Shown one piece after another: positions 57,123 through 64,000 of a DNA stretch of 64,000 nt. The DNA is taken from assembly GCF_001529295.1 (NCBI RefSeq), contig NZ_LLWK01000033.1:124001-188000 (forward strand), written 5' to 3'. Source of the DNA: Flavobacterium sp. TAB 87 (GTDB lineage: Bacteria > Bacteroidota > Bacteroidia > Flavobacteriales > Flavobacteriaceae). The stretch's first letter is position 1, and every line of letters starts with the position of its first letter. The notes under the pieces were generated by a model. It searched no databases, was not told the DNA's origin, and was given only the letters and a program-made list of their open reading frames with translations. Made by a program: the position numbers and the translations under genes.

Positions 57123-58275
57123 CGCACAATTAGAAATACAACTTATAGCCAGTTTAGTGGCGATTGCCGGCGCAATTCCGGGTACCTTTTTAGTACTTCG
57201 AAAGATGGCAATGATTAGTGATGCGATCAGCCACTCGATTTTACCAGGAATCGTTATTGGCTTTTTTATTACTCAAGATTTAAATTCGCCTTTATTAATT
57301 TTATTAGCTGCAATGACGGGAGTTCTTACTGTTATTTTAGTGGAAAAAATCCAGCAAACAAAACTAGTTAAAGAAGACACAGCTATAGGTTTAGTCTTTC
57401 CTGCACTATTTAGTATTGGCGTAATTATGATTGCCAAGTATGCAAATGACGTACATCTCGACATCGACGCTGTTCTTTTAGGTGAACTCGCATTTACACC
57501 TTTTGACCGACTGTACTATAACGACATCGATTTAGGTCCCAAATCAATGTGGGTAATTGGCAGTATTTTAGTAGTAACGCTAACACTTTTATTTGCTTTC
57601 TACAAAGAACTTAAAATGAGCACTTTTGATGCAGGACTTGCGACTTCGCTAGGTTTTTCGCCAGTTATATTACATTATGGATTAATGAGTATAGCTTCCA
57701 TTACAACTGTGGGTGCTTTTGATGCGGTGGGTGCTATTTTGGTTGTCGCCTTAATGATTGCTCCTGCGGCCTCTGCTTATCTGCTTACTACGAACTTAAC
57801 AAAAATGATTACATTGGCTTGTTTCTTTGGAGTTTTTAGCGCGATCGCTGGCTATTGGTCTGCTAATTATCTAGATGCTTCGATTGCCGGAAGTATTGCA
57901 ACCATGCTTGGAATAGTATTCTTACTGGTATACTTATTTGCGCCAAGCAAAGGCTTAATAGCAGTATTATATCGTGAAAAACAACAACGGATAGAAGTTT
58001 CTTTAATCACTTTCATTCTGCATCTTAAAAACCACAATGAAATAGAAGAAAGACATGTCAATCATTTAAACGAACACATCAATTGGCAAAAAGTACGAAG
58101 TAAAGCGGTCTTAAACTTAGGATTGAAAAATAATTTAGTAACGATTGACAATGATATAGTTTCATTAACAGAAAAAGGCAATGAATTTACAACGAAAGCG
58201 ATTAATTACATTATAACCAACGAAGATTCTTTGATCGAAGACATGAAAGATGATTTCTTTTTGTTTAGAGGGTAA
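57115..58275 (+). CDS. second metal ABC permease with C-terminal winged-helix-like extension
   Basis: The gene overlaps the previous one by 8 bases. Residues 1-277 are an ABC-3 permease (MAMISDAISHSILPGIVIGF, VGAFDAVGAILVVALMIAPA). Residues 295-366 form a soluble extension (VSLITFILHLKNHNEIEERH, WQKVRSKAVLNLGLKNNLV, DIVSLTEKGNEFTTKAI) with the same winged-helix pattern as the first permease, but more diverged. The final DDFFLFRG is acidic and aromatic. Two permeases suggest a heterodimeric channel, with a pair of cytoplasmic winged helices below it. Confidence 0.88.
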   Translation: MTNAQLEIQLIASLVAIAGAIPGTFLVLRKMAMISDAISHSILPGIVIGFFITQDLNSPLLILLAAMTGVLTVILVEKIQQTKLVKEDTAIGLVFPALFSIGVIMIAKYANDVHLDIDAVLLGELAFTPFDRLYYNDIDLGPKSMWVIGSILVVTLTLLFAFYKELKMSTFDAGLATSLGFSPVILHYGLMSIASITTVGAFDAVGAILVVALMIAPAASAYLLTTNLTKMITLACFFGVFSAIAGYWSANYLDASIAGSIATMLGIVFLLVYLFAPSKGLIAVLYREKQQRIEVSLITFILHLKNHNEIEERHVNHLNEHINWQKVRSKAVLNLGLKNNLVTIDNDIVSLTEKGNEFTTKAINYIITNEDSLIEDMKDDFFLFRG

Positions 58276-58566
58276 GAGATCTAACCTTAGATTATAAGTC
58301 TAAATATAAGTAGCATACTTCCATTGTATGCGAGCTATGCTTTATTTTGGCAATCATTGTAAGTAAAACATTCCGCAATCATAGATACTTTAGTAAAAAG
58401 TAGAAACCTATACTTCATAATTCAAATTCCAGATTGAAGATTAATTACAATGTAATCCCTTATAACCAGTGTACTCATTCAATAAAAAAGGTCAAATTTT
58501 ATAGGTACATCTATCGGTATACTTTACATTGCTAAAGTAAGTGTAACTTGACTACTGCCTAAAAGG
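58276..58566. other. intergenic region downstream of the metal ABC operon
   Basis: About 290 bases without a gene. A small stem GCATAC/GTATGC around TTCCATT lies near 58302-58320. TTAGA and TCTAA arms near 58284-58300 form a weak inverted repeat with a 7-base spacer, different from the TTAG-N6-CTAA spacing. No function assigned. Confidence 0.35.
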
Positions 58567-58603
58567 AAAAAATCCTTTAAATACTAGTATTTAAAGGATT
58601 TTT
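58567..58603. terminator. strong bidirectional hairpin before tRNA-Ser
   Basis: AAAAATCCTTTAAATACT and AGTATTTAAAGGATTTTT are perfect inverse complements with almost no loop. It probably ends tRNA-Ser transcription (-) and read-through from the ABC operon (+). Confidence 0.85.
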
Positions 58604-58632
58604 ATATTTAAAGTTTCTTTTGAAACTTCGAC

Positions 58633-58720
58633 TGGCGGAGAAAGAGGGATTCGAACCCCCGGACCTGTTACAGTCAACAGTTTTCAAGACTGCCGCATTC
58701 GACCGCTCTGCCATTTCTCC
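58633..58720 (-). tRNA. tRNA-Ser(UGA)
   Basis: On the minus strand GGAGAAA pairs with TTTCTCC. The anticodon loop CTTGAAA gives TGA (serine), and a long variable arm (GTTGACTGTAACAGGT region) precedes the T-arm CGGGGGTTCGAATCCCTC. Unlike tRNA-Pro here, the CCA end is encoded (58635-58633). Confidence 0.95.
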
Positions 58721-58752
58721 AGTCTATTGCTATCAGTTGCTGATTGCGAGTG

Positions 58753-58760
58753 CAAATATA
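58753..58760 (-). promoter_or_regulatory. -7 box of tRNA-Ser (TATATTTG)
   Basis: Exact TAnnTTTG element on the minus strand, 32 bases before the tRNA 5' end. TTTT lies 19 bases upstream in place of TTTG. Confidence 0.6.
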
Positions 58761-58879
58761 ATGAGCTTTTTCGGTTATAAAAACTTTTTTAGCGCTTTTT
58801 TATTGTTTTTTTTAAAGTAATTTTCAACTACTTCATAATCAGTATTTATGTAAAAGCCAAAAAGTATTTGTGTCAGAAA

Positions 58880-59269
58880 TTAATCTAAAATCTTGACCGG
58901 TTTTTTATCTTCATCCACCGCAACAAAGGAAAAAGTTCCTGAAACAACAATTTCGCGCTGCTCCGAATACATTTGTTCCATAAAAATATCTACATGTATT
59001 TTACAACTAGTATTCCCTACATTTATTATTCTTGCTACTAATTCTATTAATGTTCCGGCTGGAATCGCTTTTTTAAAATCGATTTGTCCCGTTGAAATAG
59101 TCACCATTTTTTTTCGGCTAAAACGAGTCGCACAAATAAAAGATACTTCATCCATTAGTTGTAACGCTGTTCCTCCAAATAACGTATCGTAATGGTTGGT
59201 CGTACTTGGAAAAACAGCCTTGAATATATGCGTTTCCGATTTTGCAATTCGTTCTTCTAATGTTCCCAT
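58880..59269 (-). CDS. acyl-CoA thioesterase (hotdog, YciA-like)
   Basis: The 129-residue protein has the acyl-CoA thioester hydrolase pattern: FPSTTNHYDTLFGGTALQLMDE, where Asn and Asp/Glu sit at the catalytic positions, then the strand block ISTGQIDFKKAIPAGTLIEL. Length fits single-hotdog enzymes that work as hexamers. It starts 1 base before the end of ribB, so it is the last gene of the ftsK-to-thioesterase gene train. The chain-length preference is unknown. Confidence 0.9.
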   Translation of the reverse strand: MGTLEERIAKSETHIFKAVFPSTTNHYDTLFGGTALQLMDEVSFICATRFSRKKMVTISTGQIDFKKAIPAGTLIELVARIINVGNTSCKIHVDIFMEQMYSEQREIVVSGTFSFVAVDEDKKPVKILD

Positions 59270-59270
59270 A

Positions 59271-60410
59271 TTAATAGCTTACATAATCAGTAATTTCAAG
59301 ACCGTAGCCAATCATTCCAACTCGTTTGGTTTGTTCTGTATTAGAAACTAAACGAATCTTTGAGATATCAATGTCATGCAATATTTGCGCACCAATTCCA
59401 TAATCTTTAGTATCAATCACAACTTTTGGAGCTTTCATAGTTCCGTTAGCTTGTAATTCTTTCAATTCAGAAATACGGTTCAATAAATTTACTGCAGACA
59501 TATCCTGATTCACAAAAATAACGGCTCCTCTACCATTTTCATTAATTACTCTAAACATATCATCCAACTGCTGGTCGGCGTTATTAGTTAATGTACCTAA
59601 TAAATCATTATTTACTTGCGACGAATTGATACGAGTCAAAATAGATTCTCCTAAACTCCAAGTCCCTTTTGTAAGCGCAATATGTATTTGCTTGTTTGTT
59701 GTTTGCTCGTACGCGCGCATACGGAAGATTCCAAAACGAGTCTCAATGTCAAAATCTTCTTTTTTAACAATCAAACTATCATGTTGCATTCTGTACGCTA
59801 CTAGATCTTCGATAGAAACCAACTTCAAATCAAATTTCTTAGCCACTTCAACCAACTGCGGCAAGCGCGCCATTGTTCCATCTTCATTTAGAATCTCACA
59901 AATTACACCCGCAGACTTAAACCCTGCAAGTCTAGCAAAGTCAATAGCAGCCTCAGTATGTCCTGTTCTTCTTAAAACTCCACCTTGTTTTGCTACTAAT
60001 GGAAATATATGTCCAGGACGAGCCAAATCGTGTGGCTTTGTATCAGCATCTACTAAAGCTTTAACTGTTATCGCACGATCAGATGCTGAAATTCCTGTGG
60101 TAACACCTCTTCCTTTTAAATCAACAGAAACAGTAAAAGCAGTTTCCATGTGATCGGTATTATTGGTTACCATTGGTTTCAAATCCAATTCACGACAACG
60201 GCTTTCAGTAAGCGGTGTACATATTAGTCCACGACCATGCGTTGCCATAAAGTTGATCATTTCCGGCGTTACTTTTTCGGCAGCTGCTAAGAAGTCTCCT
60301 TCATTTTCGCGATCTTCATCGTCAACGACAATAATAATTTTTCCTTGTCTAATGTCTTCAATTGCTTCCTCAATAGTATTGAGTTGTATGTTGTGTGTAG
60401 TTGTAGCCAT
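59271..60410 (-). CDS. ribB: 3,4-dihydroxy-2-butanone-4-phosphate synthase with degenerate GTP cyclohydrolase II tail
   Basis: Residues 1-205 are a complete Rib[29 protein letters not shown] and [14 protein letters not shown] hold the acidic loop and active-site residues that convert ribulose 5-phosphate for riboflavin synthesis. The remaining 175 residues follow the GTP cyclohydrolase II fold, but the zinc cysteines are gone. [20 protein letters not shown] stands where HSEC...GSxRCDCGxQ is expected, and [15 protein letters not shown] replaces the catalytic RQEGRGIGL. The tail should therefore be inactive as a cyclohydrolase, like the described RibBX type. It lies 2 bases after the LptF/G gene. 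Confidence 0.92.
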   Translation of the reverse strand: MATTTHNIQLNTIEEAIEDIRQGKIIIVVDDEDRENEGDFLAAAEKVTPEMINFMATHGRGLICTPLTESRCRELDLKPMVTNNTDHMETAFTVSVDLKGRGVTTGISASDRAITVKALVDADTKPHDLARPGHIFPLVAKQGGVLRRTGHTEAAIDFARLAGFKSAGVICEILNEDGTMARLPQLVEVAKKFDLKLVSIEDLVAYRMQHDSLIVKKEDFDIETRFGIFRMRAYEQTTNKQIHIALTKGTWSLGESILTRINSSQVNNDLLGTLTNNADQQLDDMFRVINENGRGAVIFVNQDMSAVNLLNRISELKELQANGTMKAPKVVIDTKDYGIGAQILHDIDISKIRLVSNTEQTKRVGMIGYGLEITDYVSY

Positions 60411-60412
60411 GG

Positions 60413-61867
60413 CTAATTTTTGTTTGTATTGGGTAAAAACTTTTGAGTCAGTTTTTGAATTAGTTTTTGAATGGGAGCAAATAAAGAATCAAAATTAATT
60501 AATCCGATATCATTTGTTGCTCTATAAGTGAGTAATATTGCCAAGGGAGTTAAGATAAACGACGACATCCAAGCACCCATAAACGACGTCATTCCGCCTT
60601 CTTGCGACAATCGCTTCCCAAATGTATTTATAAAGTGAAAGGTTATAAAGATAAGAATCGCAAATACTATCGGTAAACCAATACCTCCTTTACGTATGAT
60701 CGCACCCAAGGGAGCGCCAATAAAAAACATTAAAAAGCAGGCATAAGCAATTACAAATTTCTCGTACAACGCCATTAAATGCTTACTGATGTTTCGTTCT
60801 TTATTTTTTAATTCATTTTTGGATGCTTCAATCGAAAACAGTGTACTACTAAGATTGCTGTCTGCCATTTTATAAATAGTTGCTTTTTCAGTAGCATCAA
60901 AAACCGACATAATATCATTAGGCAAAGCTTTTATCTTTTCCTTCTCGTTCCCTTTGAGAGTTCTTTGATTTAGTCCAACGCGCTGATTTATGTTTTCTGA
61001 AAAAGAAATAATATCATTATCTAAATTTTTATTTAAAGAATCTAGTGTATACCGCAGTTCGTTAACATTCAACATGCTGTTGGTGTTCGTTACACTGGAG
61101 TCGTTTAGATCAATATTCGTAAGTTCAGAAAGATCAATGTTTACAATTTGTTTTTTGTAATAACTTTTGATGAAAGGCATTTTGGCTCGATCTTCGTATT
61201 TTTTCGGAATAACATCTTCATAATAGTAGCCGTCATTTAAAACCATCTTTAAAATGCTTGATTTCTCGCTACTAATTAATTCGCCATCTTTCGCTTTAAT
61301 TACCGTGCGAGCGCCGTTACCAGTATTCGACTTTTTATGAATCGTGATTCCAGTTAATATATTCCCGTTCGCTCCCGACTTTTTATTTACCTTAATATTA
61401 TAATCACCAATATCACTAAACTGGCCTTCGGCAATAGCCATAGCTGGTTTAGATTGGGCAATGTTTTTTCGGAAATTAATAAATTTATACTCCGCAAAAG
61501 GAATCACATTATTGGCAAAAAAGAAAGCAACCACAGACAAAATAGAGATAAAAACAATTAAACTGCGCATGGCTCTTTGCAGTGAAATTCCAGAAGATTT
61601 CATAGCTGCAAACTCGTAATTTTCAGACAAAGATCCGAACGTCATAATGGAAGCTAAAAGCACAGAAAGAGGCAATACCAAAGGAATGATTCGAGGCATT
61701 GAAAACAGTAAGAATTTGATAACTAAAAAGAAATCTAAATCCTTACCTGCTAGCTCGGCTATAAAAAGCCAAACAGTTTGAAGTATGAATATAAAAAACA
61801 AGATTACAAATACCGTAGCAAATGTAATCAAGAATGTTTTTAATAAGTATTTGTCTAAGATTTTCAA
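60413..61867 (-). CDS. LptF/LptG-family LPS export permease
   Basis: The 484-residue membrane protein has three N-terminal helices with the motif [20 protein letters not shown], a periplasmic beta-jellyroll part and three C-terminal helices ([20 protein letters not shown]). The family extracts lipopolysaccharide from the inner membrane with LptB. The region between jellyroll and last helices (about 235-370) is long and partly coiled-coil-like, making the protein about 120 residues longer than E. coli LptG. F or G cannot be told apart here. It follows lolA by 8 bases. Confidence 0.92.
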   Translation of the reverse strand: MKILDKYLLKTFLITFATVFVILFFIFILQTVWLFIAELAGKDLDFFLVIKFLLFSMPRIIPLVLPLSVLLASIMTFGSLSENYEFAAMKSSGISLQRAMRSLIVFISILSVVAFFFANNVIPFAEYKFINFRKNIAQSKPAMAIAEGQFSDIGDYNIKVNKKSGANGNILTGITIHKKSNTGNGARTVIKAKDGELISSEKSSILKMVLNDGYYYEDVIPKKYEDRAKMPFIKSYYKKQIVNIDLSELTNIDLNDSSVTNTNSMLNVNELRYTLDSLNKNLDNDIISFSENINQRVGLNQRTLKGNEKEKIKALPNDIMSVFDATEKATIYKMADSNLSSTLFSIEASKNELKNKERNISKHLMALYEKFVIAYACFLMFFIGAPLGAIIRKGGIGLPIVFAILIFITFHFINTFGKRLSQEGGMTSFMGAWMSSFILTPLAILLTYRATNDIGLINFDSLFAPIQKLIQKLTQKFLPNTNKN

Positions 61868-61875
61868 CCTTGCAA

Positions 61876-62574
61876 TTAATCTAGTTTATTGATGTAGTAA
61901 TTTGGATATTTACTTTGTGCAAAGGTAAATTGATTTTTTGATAAAGGTTGGTTGGTTTTAAAAGAATTAACGGTTAAAGTAGTTTTTGTTCCATTTTTAC
62001 CCATTTCAATCAAATTATAGATGTGTTTGGTCTGGCTGTCAATTCCTAAAAGAATTTCTTTACGAGCATCTTTAGCATTAGTAGGTGTTAATTTGATATA
62101 TTGTATTTTACGCCCTTTTACATTTTGAACAATGTCCATTTTGTATTTGTAGCCCGAATTAAAAAACGTCAACATTTTTGAAGGTGTAATTGCGCTATCA
62201 TCTTTCTCATCTACTTTAGCGATGGTGATTTCTTCGTCTTCAGGAACTATTGTATACGTTTTTTGACCATCAAAAATTTTGGTCACACCCATAAAATTCA
62301 AAACATATTCATTGCCTTTCATAATAACATTTCCCTTACTATCTTGGTTAATGTTTTCTTTGGCATTATTTAAAGAGTACTTAAAATCGATGGCAATGTT
62401 GTTATAACTTTTTACTTTGGCGGTTACTTGATCCAACCAGTTTTTAGCATTTTTATCTTGAGCATTTGCCGAAAAACTAACTAATAATAACGTCAATAGC
62501 GTAATAAGAGTTATACGAATTGCTGGTGTAAAAAAAGTAGTTTTAAGATTCATTTCTTGCTGAATTGCTTTCAT
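61876..62574 (-). CDS. lolA: outer-membrane lipoprotein carrier LolA
   Basis: Periplasmic chaperone that carries lipoproteins to the outer membrane. From the ATG at 62574 the product has 232 residues and a signal peptide (LITLLTLLLVSFSANAQ). An ATG at 62553 would also give a good signal, and one at 62598 overlaps ftsK. The body shows the LolA beta-sheet pattern (IAIDFKYSLNNAKENINQD, GNVIMKGNEYVLNFMGV, YNLIEMGKNGTKTTLTVNSF). Its place between ftsK and an LPS exporter gene fits envelope biogenesis. Confidence 0.88.
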   Translation of the reverse strand: MKAIQQEMNLKTTFFTPAIRITLITLLTLLLVSFSANAQDKNAKNWLDQVTAKVKSYNNIAIDFKYSLNNAKENINQDSKGNVIMKGNEYVLNFMGVTKIFDGQKTYTIVPEDEEITIAKVDEKDDSAITPSKMLTFFNSGYKYKMDIVQNVKGRKIQYIKLTPTNAKDARKEILLGIDSQTKHIYNLIEMGKNGTKTTLTVNSFKTNQPLSKNQFTFAQSKYPNYYINKLD

Positions 62575-62584
62575 GATTGATAAT

Positions 62585-64000
62585 TTAATTTTGTTCATTA
62601 TTAAAAAATTGATCAAGAGCAACCATATCTGGAATATTAACGCCTCGTGCTTTACTTCCTTCAAACGGACCTACAATTCCTGCAGCTTCCAGTTGATCGA
62701 TTAAACGACCAGCACGATTGTAGCCTAACTTTAGTTTTCGTTGCAACAACGAAGCAGAACCTTGTTGTGCATTTACAATAATTTCGGCGGCTTCCCTAAA
62801 TAAGGTATCTCTATCAGAAATATCTACATCAAGATTAATGCCACTATCTTCTCCAACAAACTCTGGAAGCAAATATGCCGTAGCATACGCCTTTTGAGCG
62901 CCAATAAAATTAGTTATTCTTTCTACCTCAGGCGTATCAACAAATGCACACTGGACACGAACTACATCGTTTCCATTACTGTACAATAAATCTCCTCGAC
63001 CAATCAATTGGTCTGCACCTTGTGTGTCTAAAATCGTGCGGGAATCTATTTTTGAGGTTACTCTGAAGGCAATACGAGCAGGGAAATTCGCTTTAATTAA
63101 ACCAGTAATTACATTTACTGATGGACGCTGCGTAGCAATAATTAAGTGAATACCAATAGCACGCGCCAACTGGGCTAAACGAGCGATAGGAACCTCAACT
63201 TCTTTACCAGCAGTCATTATTAAATCGGCAAACTCATCTACAACCAAAATGATATAAGGTAAAAAACGATGTCCATTTTCTGGATTTAATTTTCGTGCTT
63301 TAAACTTATCATTGTACTCTTTAATATTACGAACCATTGCATCCTTAAGTAGCGAGTAGCGATTATCCATCTCTACACAAAGCGAATTTAAAGTAGCTAC
63401 CACTTTTGCATTATCAGTAATAATTGCATCTTCGGTATCAGGAAGTTTGGCTAAATAATGTCTTTCGATTTTATTAAATAAAGTCAATTCTACTTTTTTA
63501 GGATCGACCAACACAAATTTTACTTCTGCTGGATGTTTTTTGTAGAGTAGAGAAGTTAAAACAGCATTTAAACCAACTGATTTTCCTTGCCCCGTGGCTC
63601 CTGCCATTAATAAGTGTGGCATTTTGGCTAAATCGACAACAAACGTTTCGTTAGAAATTGTCTTTCCTAACGCAATAGGCAGTTCCATTTCAGCTTCTTG
63701 AAATTTAGCCGAACCAATCACGCTCTTCATCGAAACCATAGTTGGATTCTTATTTGGTACTTCGATACCAATAGTTCCTTTTCCTGGAATTGGCGCAATA
63801 ATACGAATGCCTAGTGCCGAAAGTGAAAGTGCAATATCATCTTCTAAACTTTTAATTTTAGAAATACGAATACCAGCCTCAGGCACAATTTCATACAAAG
63901 TAACCGAAGGTCCAACAGTTGCTTTGATCTGAGCAATTTCAATTTTATAATTGCGAAGTGTATCAACAATTCTGTTTTTATTTTCTTCTAATTCTTCTTG
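62585..64000 (-). CDS. ftsK: DNA translocase FtsK, C-terminal part
   Basis: About 471 residues of the motor are present. The N-terminal membrane part lies right of the window, and the frame stays open to base 64000. Walker A GATGQGKSVGLNA and Walker B ILVVDEFADLIM are intact, as is the RecA-like block LIIATQRPSVNVITGLIKAN. The C-terminal gamma winged helix (LLQRKLKLGYNRAGRLIDQL, EAAGIVGPFEGSKARGVNI), which reads KOPS-type DNA sites, is complete. FtsK clears and sorts chromosome ends at the division septum. It is the first visible gene of the train with lolA. Confidence 0.96.
   Translation of the reverse strand, partial: QEELEENKNRIVDTLRNYKIEIAQIKATVGPSVTLYEIVPEAGIRISKIKSLEDDIALSLSALGIRIIAPIPGKGTIGIEVPNKNPTMVSMKSVIGSAKFQEAEMELPIALGKTISNETFVVDLAKMPHLLMAGATGQGKSVGLNAVLTSLLYKKHPAEVKFVLVDPKKVELTLFNKIERHYLAKLPDTEDAIITDNAKVVATLNSLCVEMDNRYSLLKDAMVRNIKEYNDKFKARKLNPENGHRFLPYIILVVDEFADLIMTAGKEVEVPIARLAQLARAIGIHLIIATQRPSVNVITGLIKANFPARIAFRVTSKIDSRTILDTQGADQLIGRGDLLYSNGNDVVRVQCAFVDTPEVERITNFIGAQKAYATAYLLPEFVGEDSGINLDVDISDRDTLFREAAEIIVNAQQGSASLLQRKLKLGYNRAGRLIDQLEAAGIVGPFEGSKARGVNIPDMVALDQFFNNEQN

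Noticed and set aside
58284..58300. TTAGA-N7-TCTAA inverted repeat as a third DtxR-type operator
   Set aside because: The spacing differs from the TTAG-N6-CTAA sites and it lies downstream of the ABC operon, with no promoter nearby.
58620..58820. 66-codon plus-strand frame
   Set aside because: It lies over tRNA-Ser and its promoter on the opposite strand; the translation is the reverse complement of a tRNA.

Overview
The window looks like a chromosomal segment of a Flavobacterium-type bacterium (phylum Bacteroidota). The support is AT-rich DNA, genes without Shine-Dalgarno sequences, promoters of the -33 TTTG / -7 TAnnTTTG type (best at the tRNA-Pro gene and lysA, both with the exact 19-base spacer), TonB-dependent receptors with carboxypeptidase-regulatory N-domains, a DUF4249 lipoprotein, a PafA-type phosphatase, a monomeric isocitrate dehydrogenase and a RibB with a degenerate GTP cyclohydrolase tail. 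Most of the window is ordinary core genome. No CRISPR array, prophage or intact insertion sequence was seen.

Layout. 1-1604 (-): egtD and the start of egtB (ergothioneine type). 2210-5180 (+): two cation/proton antiporters, nhaA and a CPA1/TrkA-C protein. 5262-10347: a hotdog protein, then a membrane/envelope block (DUF4870, PadR regulator, PspC-domain protein, two DUF2807 proteins). 10427-11606: trxB and tRNA-Pro. 11790-15474 (-): a DtxR-family repressor, and a tight three-gene cassette of di-heme cytochrome, Tat/lipoprotein Rieske protein and outer-membrane porin. 15844-20000: M3 peptidase, trmD, a small secreted protein and rplS with a structured leader. 20164-26644: icd, a TonB receptor with DUF4249 partner, and thiamine pyrophosphokinase. 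26828-30935: secreted hypothetical, alpha/beta hydrolase, a decayed ParDE toxin-antitoxin module and rlmF. 31152-40606 (+): TonB receptor, uvrB, esterase, dipeptide epimerase, DUF1456 protein and pafA. 40753-48122 (-): lysA and gltBD. 48734-52460: sucC, a yggS/AAA-ATPase pair and a stress-type glycine-zipper protein. 52519-58275: GMC oxidoreductase and a four-gene metal ABC transporter operon. 58633-64000 (-): tRNA-Ser, then ftsK-lolA-lptF/G-ribB-thioesterase.

Connections. The most interesting links concern metals. Both permeases of the Mn/Zn/Fe-type ABC operon carry a C-terminal winged-helix extension resembling a DtxR DNA-binding domain. The promoter regions of this operon and of the cytochrome/Rieske/porin cassette each contain a palindrome of the form TTAG-N6-CTAA, a plausible operator for the DtxR-family repressor encoded beside the cassette. 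This suggests, without proving, one metal-responsive regulon in the window.

Four intergenic copies of a hairpin-forming dispersed repeat family were found (near 6420, 15640, 27590 and 38210). Several start codons were moved downstream of the longest possible frame because the alternative TTG start is itself part of a TAnnTTTG promoter box.
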